Translations under genes and position numbers: made by a program | Notes under the pieces: generated by a model | Databases searched by the model: none | Seen by the model: the letters and a program-made list of their open reading frames with translations, nothing else | What the model was told of the DNA's origin: nothing | Shown here: one piece after another, positions 22,366 to 34,100 of the stretch | How positions within the stretch are numbered: the first letter of the stretch is position 1 | Layout: each line of letters starts with the position of its first letter | NCBI RefSeq assembly: GCF_000237925.1 | Contig: NW_017386030.1 | Coordinates: forward strand, 496,001-560,000 | Direction of reading: 5' to 3' | Length of the DNA stretch: 64,000 nt | Origin: Schistosoma mansoni | Lineage: Eukaryota; Platyhelminthes; Trematoda; Strigeidida; Schistosomatidae

Positions 22366-23945
22366 ACTTGACAACATGCGACATCAACCTCAATGTGTGT
22401 CCTATCCACTTCCAGCGTTTCTTCCTGATTTCTTCCTCCACTGAAATCTGGTTTGTTCTCTCCCACATTAGGTTGTTGATGATGCTGCCCAGATATGTAA
22501 AGGTTTTCACATCCTCCAAAGCTTCTCCGTCAAGTGTAATTCGGTTGGTGCATGCTGTATTGTATCAGAGAGTCTTGCTTTTCCCTTTGTTTATATTGAG
22601 ACCTACTGCTCCTGAGGCTACTGCTACATTGGTCGTCTTCTCATGCATTTGTTGTTGCGTGTATGATAGAAGAGCCGGATCATCTGCGAGGTCTAAATCG
22701 TGCAGGTTCATCCTAGCAATCCATTGTCTCCCGTACTTCCCTCCAAATGTCGACGTCTCCATGATTCAGTTGGTCAACAGAAGAAAGAGAAATGGTGATA
22801 GTAAGCAACCTTGCCTAACACCAGTCTTTACCTCGAATGAGTCGGTGAGTTGTCCTCCGTAAACGATTTGCCAGTTTAATTCATCATAAGAATTCCATAT
22901 GATATTGACTATCTTTTCAGGCACGCCGTACTGTTGAACAAGCCTCCATAATGTTGTCCTGTTCGCGCTATCAAATGCTTTCTCGTAGTCAATGAGGTTG
23001 ATGTAGGGTTATGAATTCCACAATGATCCGTTTAGTTGCGATTCGGTCTGTACACGATCGATCCCTACGGAAACCAGACTGTTGATCTCGAAGTTGGGCG
23101 TCTACGGAGTCCTTCATTATGTTTAAAAATACCATGTTGGAGACTTTTCCTGGTATTGAGAGGAGACTGATGCACTTGTAGTTATCGCATCTGCTGAGAC
23201 AGCCCTTATTTGGTATTTTGACCAGAAGTTCTTTCTAATCTGTTGGTACTTGTTCTTCCTCCCGGATCTTGCTGAAGAGAATGTAGAATACCATTGGAGT
23301 TACTGCTATGTCTGCTTTCAGTGTTTCTACCGAAATGTTATCTGGTCCCGCTGCTTTACCACTATTTATTTGTCTGATGGCTATTCTGATCTCTTCAGTT
23401 GTTAGTGGGCCAACAGCGATTGGGAGGTCCGTGTGTGCTGCTCAAATGTTAGGTAAGTTCAGTGTAGCTGGTTGATTCAAGAGTTCTTTGAAGTGTTCTA
23501 CTCACCCTTTCCGTTATTCCTTAATGTTGGTGATTACCTTGCCTTCTTTGCTTTTCAATGGTCGTTCTGGCTTTGGATAATCTCCAGCGAGTTTCTTTGT
23601 TGTGTCATACAATTGTCTCATGTTTCATTCTCTTATAGCCTTTTCCACAGTCATTGCTAAATCTTCCACATATTACGTTTGTCAGTTCTGACGATCCTCT
23701 TCACTCGCCTGTTTACTTCTGTGTATTCAGCCTGAGCTTTGGCTTTTTCTGCTCTTGTTCGGCTGATATTGATTGGTGCTTTCTTGTTCCTCCTTTCTTC
23801 AATCTTATCCAGTGTGACAACAGTGATCCATTCCTTGTGATGGTTCTTTTCGTGGCCCAGAACCTCTGACATGCTGAAATGAAATGTCGTCCTGTTTTTC
23901 ATTTCTTGAATAGCGCGCGCTTCAGTAATCATTGAGTCATTTAGT
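22366..23945 (-). mobile_element. RTE-clade (SR2-like) LINE, 5'- and 3'-incomplete
   Basis: Minus-strand fragments in order include a pre-RT region (MITEARAIQEMKNRTTFHFS near 23930), an RT block with a YEKAFD-like motif near 22985, and DLADDPALLSYTQQQM near 22690. [18 protein letters not shown] follows near 22520. The LADD motif has replaced the catalytic FADD seen in its relatives, and frames shift repeatedly, so it is dead. The low-coordinate end lacks the (GTAA)n tail. Its other end lies only about 190 bp upstream of the PAAF1 start codon. Confidence 0.85.
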
Positions 23946-24132
23946 TGTATAACGCCTGCAAGCGTCTCAATAACTTTCCGTATTTAGCGTAAATAACAAC
24001 TTTCTTAACTACGGTTATTAAATAATTAGTCCATTGAAACTCTCGTCATTAGAGTATAGGCGTCTGAAAAGTGACCTTCTAAGGACGTACAACATCCTTA
24101 GGTGCCTGGTTTGAGCGTTGCCGTTACGGTAA

Positions 24133-27100
24133 ATGTTCCAAAAAGGTTTTAGAATCCAACCAAACTGGGATAAGGCGTTAAGGTAAATTGACACAAATTT
24201 TTGTAAGTGATAGTAAAAATGAAAAATACATATGGTTTCATCAGTATGACACCGGTGAGTCTTATGAGCCGCTAATTTGTAAGTTTCTACCAAGTATCAC
24301 AAGCTGGAGAACAGAGGGTTGTCGCTGGTACCGGATAACCAAAATGTTTCTTGCGATTTGGTTTCACCTGTAATGTTAAGTTATCAAACGATTGGTTTTT
24401 CAGAAGCTCTTAGAACTATCATCAGAAAATCCAGTCATCAACAAATTTTTTCAGTGTCCAGATTCCTCCTTTGACATTTCGAGCGGTATTTCTAGAAATG
24501 TAGGTCATAATTCAGTAACCTATGAACTTCAGCCTCGTCTTCATGTATCTTCTTTTGATGTTAGTGCAAGTGGTGAACATTTTATTGCTTCTTTCACTGG
24601 GTCATCAGTAGAATTATATGACGCTCAAACGGGGAATATTCGGGTACGTACTGATCTTTCATGTTGTTTTTTCAATAAATATTTCACTTCAACAGGACTT
24701 CAGCTTAGCTAAAGCGTGAACCCCAACTATTTTGTGATATTTAGTAGTACCTGACGGCTTGGTCCTCACTGGTGACGAAAAAAGGCATCACCAGGAATAG
24801 TATGATTGAAATATAATATCAGAAAGACTGAAATTTGTGGAAGATCTTTGAGAGACGCTCAGGTAACCTCTATAGAATGGACTGTGTATGCTCAGTCGTC
24901 TTTGTGTAACTCGACTTATCAGTTGTATTAATTTAACTCTTATGCAAATAGTTAAAGCATATTTTACATGTATGGAAACCTTGGGTAACATACATTTAAA
25001 CTTATCTTAATGACTAAAGGATATGTATACTCGATATCCTTTTTATATCTTATTTTCTAATTTTCATTTATGAACTCCATTTATTTTGTCGAATTAGTAA
25101 GTTTAGTTTTATAGTTCTCTTTTTATTAGTTCTATATCTTCTGTCATTTATATAAAATGTAGCGATTAGATAAGTTACTACTGCCAGGGAGATCCTACTC
25201 ACCGCCTTCTCGTGGCTGGGATTTTTACGAAATTGACAGGACGAAAAGCGAATGTCCGGCACTTTAAACGAGTTGGTGGACACGAAGAGCAGCTAGAAAA
25301 CCCTCGATCCAAACCTATGGTGTACATGGGCTCCAGTATCCTGAGGGAGCCAATCGTTGGTCACCGGCTACTATGGGACTGCATCTCCTTACGATGCTGC
25401 ACTGCCTTGTGGATCAGACCTTCAGGTCAAAGGCTCCGGGTGTGGCCCCCTAAGAAAACTACCTGCTTCAGTTTGAGCACCTGGGAAGTATCACACCACT
25501 CACACAAATCAAATGAGATTTGTGAGGCGCATATATATCTGGTGCCCCTTTGTACCAATATTTATGTGTTTAAATAAATAAATTTTCCAATGGTGGCTTC
25601 CATTCCATTTTTTTCAGCGTTCTCTTGAAGGTCATGTTGGAGATGTATATACCTGCAGATTTTTTCCATCTGGGCTAGTTGCACTCACAGCAGGCAGTGA
25701 TATGCAGTTAAAAATTTGGTGTCTCATTACTGGTCGTTGTGCAGCTACTCTTGGTTTAAATTGTACTGATTCTAATAATAAAAATGAGCCAGGAGGTCAT
25801 AGGACTGGTATCCTGGACACCGCTATCATAGATCGTGGTCGTAATATTGCTTCTATAGATCGACTAGGTTGGCTAAGGCTATGGGATGTGGCGACACAAG
25901 TAAGTAAATTAGATTTAATTTATTACAGACCCAAGGTTTTTTCATCCACTTAAAACTCATACGTATTGCTAGAACTAAGAGAAATAGAAGTTGGAAGCAC
26001 TAAATTTCACATTAACTAGTTTTTACTTGCACGTAATAGAAAGATTATCGTTTTCTTTGTTGTGGAAGGCTAAAACATTGTATTCTGAAGTGTTATTAGA
26101 CTTGTGTGAGACTGTTTCAAGACATGTTGTGCGACACTGCTCTAAGAATAATCGTAGAATGAACGATGATTTTTTTAAAAAACCGCTACACAGAGAAATA
26201 AACCCACTTCATCGTTAGGTTAAATGACTCAATAGTCAGTCAACCATAATTAACAAAGAGCTTCACGTTAACCGAATATGCTGTATGAAATCAACACAAG
26301 ATGTTATTAAGATAATGAGTACCCAATGTATCGAAATAATAGTGACGGTAGCGACCATCGATATGATCCAGTCAGTCAGCTACAACGTAGGACCAGGCAC
26401 ATATATGCATCGGTCCAAGTTGCCATACCTCGTTAGCACAACAAGATGAACACCGAATTCATAGAAGTAGTTAATTTAGTGGTGGTGTAGTGAACAAAAC
26501 AACGGTTGGGGACAATCGAATGTATTTAAGCAAACATTACAGACTATCTCAGTAAATTCTGATAACCTAACAATGAACAGTCAATTTGCAAATTAACAAC
26601 CAATTGTTTCAATCTTCTCTGTTTCTTCCCTAATTTCATTGCTCATGCATTTTGCAAACGATTGCGCTTCATTTCAGTTCTTTGCTCATCGGTCTTCTGC
26701 CAAAATACATTCTATGTATGACCAACACCATATACTACTTATATAGATATAAGTAGACCACACCACAGTGGTACATAAAGAAAGATTGTATATAAGGATA
26801 TAGTATAGGAAGGAAGAACGTTATGAAGCAATTTCAATCTCAAGGTTTAAGGGAAGATAAAGAGTGTATACACCTACGCCATTGTGATCGATTCTGAGCC
26901 ATGTCACCTAGAGTCTCCAACCGTTGGTTACGATAATCACGCGGATCGATATGATCCAAGACGTAGTGAAAACGCCTCAATTTTACCAGTGATCTACCCA
27001 AAAATTTGGATTCGTTATGTGGACGACACATTCGTCTTCAAAAAGGACGAGCTAGAAAACACAAACCGATCAACAACGTCTTCGATGACATCAAGTTCAC

Positions 27101-30100
27101 AGTGGAATAAAAATCGAACAACGAGCTACCATTCTTGGATGTATTAATCACCATAACCAACACAGGAAAACTGAAGACTCAAGTGTATCGAAAGCCGACC
27201 CACACAAATCAAGTTCTCAAACACAGTAACAACCCAAAAGCTCACAAAATCAACTGCATACGAACTCTGTTCGAGAGGGCGAGGACACATTGCAACGCAC
27301 TTGCAGCACAAAAAAACGAAGAAAAGTACCTGGATACCATCTTTCAAATGAATGGATACCCAATCAATCAAATCAAAAAATACCAGCCGCACGCATCAGA
27401 AACAAAGTTAAGTACGGAAATTAACAAACGGATCACCCTACCATACATAAAAAGCATATCAGAAACTACAACGAGGTTGTTGAAGCATTTCGGAATAGGT
27501 GTAGCACACAAACTAACAAAATCAATTCTATAAAAACTAAAGAATGAAATGACAAGAAGAAAAACCGAGCATTTCGGCCATAGTAACCTGTTCTGAATAG
27601 TGCTACCCATCTTGTCATTAATTGCGATTATCGCCCAGACACCATGTAGACAGTCTAAGTCTATTAACATGTCTCGGACCTGTGGTTATTTACTTTACAA
27701 ACCGATCCTGCGGAATGGTTTGACAGCCCCTAGCTTCCTTCCTGAATTCTATAGTTGACAGAGCGTTGTGATATGCGGGCTCTGAGTGCAAGTGACACAT
27801 TTCCCAGACAGTCGATGGAGATTCACATCCGCAACAACTAGTCGTCCATCAACAAGAGAGTACTGGTTAGTTAACATGGATTTGAGTTGCATATTTCTCA
27901 TGGAGTCTAACAATGAATACTTCCTGTTATGGCAAAAAATGCAAAATGTGATATTCGAGATATTGTGTATCAGTCAATACGCTCTGATATGAAGTGAAAC
28001 CTAACGATAAATGTAAGCAAAAACATCGTATCTCTCAACTTTTCTAAATGTGGAGTATAAGACAATAGAAAAATTAAAGTCCACCGAAACAGTCTTTGTT
28101 ACATAAACCTTAGTTTGGTCCACAGAAAATATTCGACTTAAAATTTCACACATAATGCTACAAATTTAAATACATAACTTAGCAGTTTAATTCCTTGACT
28201 TGGTACTATTTATGTAACATCGTTCTTAATGGCCCTGATGCGTTCGCTCCTTATCTGCTTCCAGATATGAATCCCATTGTTGCTTCATATATCACTCTAC
28301 ATTTCCCTTAGTTTTTTCCAATACCATTGCTACTACATTATTCCTGTCCGTTTCATCTCGTCACGCTATTGCAGTATGACACTTTAGGTCAGTTCAAATA
28401 AGCACCAGGCTCTATGTTGATATAACTAACGGACTGCAAATGGAGTTTCACCTACACCGACTGAGAGTTTAGTTTGTCGCTAATCTTCATACAAGTGTAA
28501 CAAAATTAGATGCGTAGACGTCTACTTAATTATCAACATATGTTAACATTGTTACAAGTTATCATTTTGTAGCTTGTATACAACTACATAGCAACTAGAA
28601 TAAGTTGCACAAAACAAAATGGTCAAACCTCTGATTTTTTCGATCAGAAAGTTTAAAATGCATGTAATTAATCCACAAACAACCAGATAAATGTTTAGTG
28701 TTCAAATCTGCTTAGGTTCAAGTAGACAATTCTATTACGTTAGCCGTGGCTACATCGAATTAACTGAACTCACGCCATTGTGAAACTTTCATGTTCTTAC
28801 TTATTTCATTTAGACTTGTATATCAGCAATCCCAGTAACTATTAGTGCTGTTAAACCATATACCATTTCCTCAACGGTCCTAGAAGAAATAACATGTTTA
28901 GCAATTCGAAAACATTCTGGTTTACCGATTCAAACAGCTGATCCCATCACTTCAGATTCCTGGTATAAAGGCAAGTTGTTTATTTTAACTGTCCTGTAAT
29001 ATCAAAACCTTTATTGAATAAGGATATAGTAACAACTGCAAATATTCTAACGGTAAAATATATTTCACATTTAGGTTGTGTACCCCCCATTTGACATAAC
29101 ATATAAATGTCAGACTAATTGTATTATTTAGCAATGGGCGTATATACATATCTTAATGAGCATTTATATTCTTCCATTATGATCATTCGTATCAAATTGA
29201 CATGATCACTGATGCCACGTGTCACGAAGTCAATGTTGACTAAAGTTAAAACCAATGTTTACAATCTCTTAAAGAATGAGTGATACAACTGCACAAGAAT
29301 ATTACTGTTGACAAAATGCAAGCAGTGTAATATCTCATATTAAGATATCTAATAAGCAAATTACGATTCAATTTTCTAAAAGGCTTATTCGAAGATATGA
29401 TAAGTGGCTCAGAATTAACATATTACAGTTATTTGTAAGATTGCTGCATACATCACGTTCACCAAGGATGTCATTGGAAGCACTGATGTTTAAGTGCACT
29501 ACCAACTTATCTAGTGTCTTGGAGTCATCTAGAAGTCTATTTAACTCATGAATAAAATGGATTATTTCTTATGTTTGACTCAGTCCAACTGAAAGTCGGT
29601 TCGCTCTTTCCCACAGTAGGTTGTTGCTGATTGTATCCGCGCAACAGACATTAAGTATCTTGCGTAGACAATTCTTTCCAAACACTTGTACCTTTTTGAT
29701 GATAGTTGCAGTAGTTCTCCACGATTCAGCTCCGTACAGTAGGACTGTCTTGACGTTCGTACTGGAGATTGTGACTGGTATTGGTTGACAGTTGTTTTAA
29801 GTTCCATATGTTCTTCGACTGTAGGAATGCGGCTAATGCTTTGCTAATCCTCGCCTTTACATCTGCACCAGATCCTCCTTGTTAATCGATGATGTTACCC
29901 AGATATGCGTGAATTTCCACCTCTTTCAAAGCTTCATCAATTGTGATTGGGTTGGTGTTTGCTGTGTTGTATGTCAGGAACGGTCTTTTTCCTTTGTGTA
30001 TGTTGAGGATTACTGACCCACTGGCTGTCTTCATCTGCATTTGTTGGTGTGTATGTGACAGAAGTCCAAATATATATATAATATCTATTCCTAACGGTAA

Positions 30101-30955
30101 GTGCTAATATAGAAATACATCTGAATTCTGCTGTTGATTTATTTCCTAACAGTTCAAGAGACATCTTCGACAACAGCTCAAGAAGTTGCTACATCGGATG
30201 CCTTGATTGCTGTTGGCACTGGTACTAATGCTTCAGTTCGTTTATATGAGCTGGCTGCTCGTCAGAAAGGTTGTGTTGCTCAGTGCACGTTACCGAGTGG
30301 CAGTGGATCGGTCGGGGCATGTGCCTTTCCTGAAGAGATACCGATACCATTTTCAAAAGAGATTCAATTCATCGATGTACCTAGAAGTTGTGTTTCTAGC
30401 TTTATGGACTATGGAATTTTTGCCGGTAGTCAACAAGGAGACCTTGCCTCGTGGGATATACGTCAAACAAAACAACCGTTATGGCAGTTGACTCGTAAGT
30501 CGATATTAATGAAAGTAGTTATTTCAATTATCAAATTTTTTGAAATTGAGTTACGTCGAAAAACCTGAGTAGGATAACAATAGTTGCCAATAATATTTAG
30601 CCCTAAAATTTCAATATTGTGACATTGAATATTTGTTTAATTCTTTGAAATAGATGAAAAAGGTGCTGTTCAACAAATACGTGTGTGTAGGCGAGCTAAT
30701 TGTCAATATCTGTTGCTTGTTGTTAGCCGAAGTGACGGACGGACTCTTGTTTATCCATATGATCCAGCAACAGCACATAGTGATGCGCAAATCCCTATTA
30801 GTCTGGAGCTTACTGGAGTGAATTGTGAATCTATATGTGGTCTCTCAATGGTTTATAAATCATCAGGAGAAATCGGTGTTTGGAGTGCAACTCGCAGTGG
30901 AATGGTTAATCAATACATCAAACTTTTAGATGAAATAACGTTTAGAAACTTATAA
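24133..30955 (+). CDS. PAAF1: PAAF1, proteasomal ATPase-associated factor 1 (WD-repeat)
   Basis: Eight exons: 24133-24182, 24214-24254, 24284-24369, 24404-24643, 25618-25899, 28814-28970, 30153-30494 and 30654-30955, giving 499 residues (human about 392). The start reads FRIQPNWDKALSKNEKYIW, collinear with the human N-terminus around RIQSDWAQAL. WD-repeat matches include LEGHVGDVYTCRFFPSGLV, LKIW (170-173), GILDTAIIDRGRN and LRLWD (about 225-229). PAAF1/Rpn14 is known to bind Rpt ATPases and act as a 19S base assembly chaperone and proteasome regulator. Introns 1-3 are 31, 29 and 34 bp. Later introns are 974, 2914, 1182 and 159 bp and hold retroelements. Intron 6 uses a GC donor (AAAG/GCAAGT), required by phase. 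The first ATG in frame with the conserved start was chosen. A dead LINE ends about 190 bp upstream. Confidence 0.95.
25176..25584 (+). mobile_element. 500-bp SINE-like element in PAAF1 intron 4, 5'-truncated
   Basis: It matches the 34274 and 40630 copies from GCCAGGGAGATCCTACTCAC to the (TAAA)n tail. The tail ends about 33 bp before the exon 5 acceptor at 25617, so the insertion sits against the branch point and pyrimidine tract of the gene. Confidence 0.9.
26355..26490 (+). repeat. Dispersed repeat, PAAF1 intron 5
   Basis: It shares GTCAGTCAGCTACAACGTA and CACAACAAGATGAACACCGA with the minus strand of 34815-34960. It lies near LINE-derived sequence and may be a 3' part of the same LINE family as 38270-41280. 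The class is inferred. Confidence 0.5.
26830..26960 (-). mobile_element. LINE C-terminal fragment
   Basis: The minus strand reads LETLGDMAQNRSQWRRCIHS. This corresponds to [20 protein letters not shown] at 41200-41255, the end of the RTE-like LINE in the GTPBP4 intron, so both are 3' ends of one family. Confidence 0.75.
26965..27535 (+). mobile_element. Penelope-like element, RT C-terminal part
   Basis: The plus strand shows the RT catalytic block IRYVDDTFVF near 27010-27040. The downstream Penelope signature follows: LKTQVYRKPTHTNQVL, then HKINCIRTLFERARTHC, up to TRLLKHFGIGVAHK near 27515. It lies in PAAF1 intron 5. It is a broken fossil without a recognisable GIY-YIG end. Confidence 0.8.
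29171..29294 (+). repeat. Dispersed repeat, copy 1 (PAAF1 intron 6)
   Basis: Near-identical to the reverse complement of 48160-48283, including CACGTGTCACGAAGTCAATG and AAAGAATGAGTGATACAACT. Non-coding; class unknown. Confidence 0.6.
29576..30065 (-). mobile_element. RTE-clade LINE fragment in PAAF1 intron 6
   Basis: The minus-strand nucleotide sequence follows the SR2-like LINE at 56700-57220 block by block: SHTHQQMQ near 30050, an AYLGNIID-like block near 29900, an NIWNLKQLSTN block near 29800. It ends near ERTDFQLD at 29580. It is more diverged than the other RTE copies. Confidence 0.75.
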
Positions 30956-31115
30956 GTGACCACAAATGTCAAATATGTAGAAATCAGGTCTTTGTTTTTC
31001 CGACGAACATCTTCGAACTATCAACACAGTAAATCTCATCCTATCATTGAAAACCACAATATTATATTTATCATGTTGTACGTACAAATTATTCTGAAGG
31101 CAAACTAGTTATTTT

Positions 31116-31163
31116 TTTAATTAAAAAATTCTTATTGTTATATAGTCGTTCAAAAGGAATAAA
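31116..31163. terminator. Shared poly(A)-signal region between convergent genes
   Basis: Plus-strand ATTAAA at 31120-31125 and AATAAA at 31158-31163 could end PAAF1 transcripts. Minus-strand ATTAAA at 31116-31121 could end GTPBP4. The plus-strand AATAAA directly abuts the GTPBP4 stop codon (31164-31166 on the minus strand). Cleavage 10-30 nt beyond it would place the PAAF1 3' end inside the last GTPBP4 coding exon. Confidence 0.5.
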
Positions 31164-34100
31164 TTAACGACGATCAGTTTTTCCAGTTCCTCGTTTGCCT
31201 GAAAACAGATGTTTTGGTTTTAGTGTTGGAATATGACGATCTCCTTCGCCTTTACGTGCTAATGTTACCACTTTACGTTGAGCAATTTTAGACATTCGTT
31301 TAACGGTGTCATGCATTTTTTCATCACGTAAACCAGATCTAGATCGCGATACAGATGCACGTGCAATTGAAGCTTCACGGTGTAGATTTGGTGTTGAATT
31401 CCGTGCTCTAGCAGCTCTCTTTAGTGACCGACCACGTTCGCCCTAAAAATAACCAAGAAGAACATATAACTAAGGTTATTTTGTCAACTAAACGTATGAA
31501 AAAGCTATTTAAGATAAGCAGCAAGTCCTTCATCTGCGGACAACAACGAGATTGTCAGGAAAATATTTAAAGAATTATATGATTTCAATAGCTAAAATCC
31601 CTTCAAAATTTTATATGACTATACTTTTAAAAGTTAGATGAGAGAAAAGTAAAGAAACCCTGGCTTACCTGTTCATGCATATCCACCTCCAAACCAAGCT
31701 CACCAAGATCTTTATGTATTTTATGTACACTAACTGAACGAGCACTTCGAGGTACTTGAGGTCTACGTACTTGCTTACGAGCTCGTGATTCCAAAACACG
31801 CAATGCTCGTGCCTCTCTTATCCTATAATAGAGTGAGAGACGAATAGATGTATTTAAACCTGATGCAACATAACAATGCTTTCGAAAAAGAGTGATTACA
31901 TAGAAGACAAACCATTCAAAGCAAAAGGTTTACTGTGGTTCTTGGTGCAATCACATCAGACGTATAACACGAATAGGCCAACGCAAAGACAGAACGTAGG
32001 ACAAAGAATCTGAATTATTTTCACTTTTAAGCATTAATGCATTTGAATGGCATATTTTTAAATTTCATGCTGCCGGGTTTAGTTGCTTCTCATTTTATTA
32101 CCATTAAAGTACTGACCATGAAGCTATAAGTGTGACAGGTCAATAATATCAATATGCAAAAGAATTAAGCTTTGTCTTCTTTAAATCTAGAATTGAAGCA
32201 GCTGAAGTTACTAACAGTTACATATGTAGTTTCAACAGAATAATATGTAAAACTTCTTACTTTGCTGCGGTTTCTTTGATTTTTTTCATTTCTGGGTCAT
32301 TTTCCTTCTTCAGTAGTTCAGATTCATCGTAAAATCCAGCATTTTCGAGAGCAGTCTCTTGTTCTTCTAAAGCATTCAGCTTCTCCTCAATTTCAGGATC
32401 GAATAGGTCGATCAGGTTATGTCCATTCAAAATCTCAGGGACTATATCATTTGCCTCTTCAGGACATTTTATACGCCAATGCTCTCTTAAATTCAATATG
32501 AAGCCTTCATCAGGATCAGCATCTGGTTCACGATCACGCATTGTTCGACGTTTCGATGGGTTGTCATCTTCGTCTTCAAGTTGCGAGTAAGGTTGTAGTG
32601 AATTAGCAATACGAAGACGTTTAAGTATACGTTTCTTTTGTTTATCTAGAACACCGTCGGGAATTATTGGTGGACGAGATGGTGCATCTGTCTACATCAA
32701 AATAAAATTAAAGGAGAACAGGATCAATCAAAGTGATTGTAGAACAAAACATGTCATCGATCAGTAAAAACTAGGACTGTTAACTTGAGAATAGTGTGAA
32801 AAATATGAGCTTTCAAACAAGCGTTCTTGATATGTTTGATGTCAATTACCTAAACTCATTTATCAGGTACGGATTTGTGTACCTGACCTTCAGTAAGTAT
32901 GAAGGTTAATGATACTGCCCGGTTGGTCAAACAGAAGTGGGATGTGGTTTGAAATTGTGACTTTGGAGTTGGAAGTCAAACACCTTAACGACTGATCCAC
33001 TGCGAAAAATCAATACTCAAACAATGGGTAATTTAGCTTAAAACGTATGGCAATATAATGTATCCACCAACTATTTTCTATAATCTTGTTACTTAACACA
33101 CTTTCTTAAAACTACTCCTGAGAAGTGTAGCAAATTGCGGTATTCTGCTTCTATGCATAGTTCTGATTTTGTCTCCCATGATCTTTGGGAAATCGACACC
33201 TTTTTTCTACGAAATAAGTCATTATTTTAGGTGACAAAACTTTAAGGTCAGTAAAACTGACGTTTCGCCAGCATATCGTCCTCTTCAGTTATCATTCTAT
33301 TAAATACTTCCTGATGCTGGAACTGAGTAGAAAAAGAAGACAGGATATTAGTATACGACTTGGGACCATTAAAATAAGTTGTGTGAAATTAGCACTGCTC
33401 ACTCTGTGACTCGCCGAGGTCTTAAAGGTCGTGAAAACTAATGACCTCAAATGTTGTCGGATATGACTCATTGAAATCTGTGGCGATATTGAAGCACTTG
33501 AAATAAGTCAATCTTGAGGCCTTATTCTGTCCAATTGCATAAATTATGATACGACACGCTAACCAAGTTCAGGTTTGTATACTAATTTTCGAGACATACT
33601 TTTAGACTTCAAAATCACAGAAGATGGAATTGAGTTCCAACACATAGATTGACTTAGGTGCGGTGTACTCCGTAAACTAGGACAATGGTGTATTGTCAAG
33701 TGACAAGTATTAGATGTAGAATCATATAAAGCCACACAAAAAATGACATGTTATCTAACCATTCATCTGCAAAAAAGTACATGACATTACCTTATTTTCG
33801 TCTGGTTTCGGTTTAGCTATATACAACCGATTAGAAATATCAACATTACCGCCTGGCAGAGTAGCAGCTCGAATTTTCGCTTGTACACGTTGAGCTAACA
33901 AGTCGTCACATGCAACTGAACGAACAGTCACTAAACCAACTTCAGTAACAGTGGACATTTCAACAAAGATTGGTCGATCTGGATCTCTGACCTGTTTATC
34001 AGTATGCCACTGGACAATACTATTAATTGATTGTTTATCTTCTTCAGATAGTTCTTCAAATGGTTTAATATCAACCTGGAAAGGGTGAATTGGAAGATAT

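Noticed and set aside
24188-24391. Open frames at the PAAF1 5' end read without introns
   Set aside because: They begin at TTG codons and cross the three micro-introns. The spliced reading matches the known N-terminus.
33259-33288. Penelope-type hammerhead motif on the minus strand (CTGAAGA ... GAAACGTC)
   Set aside because: Core words are there, but the intervening stem II strands are not complementary, and no Penelope coding sequence lies nearby.
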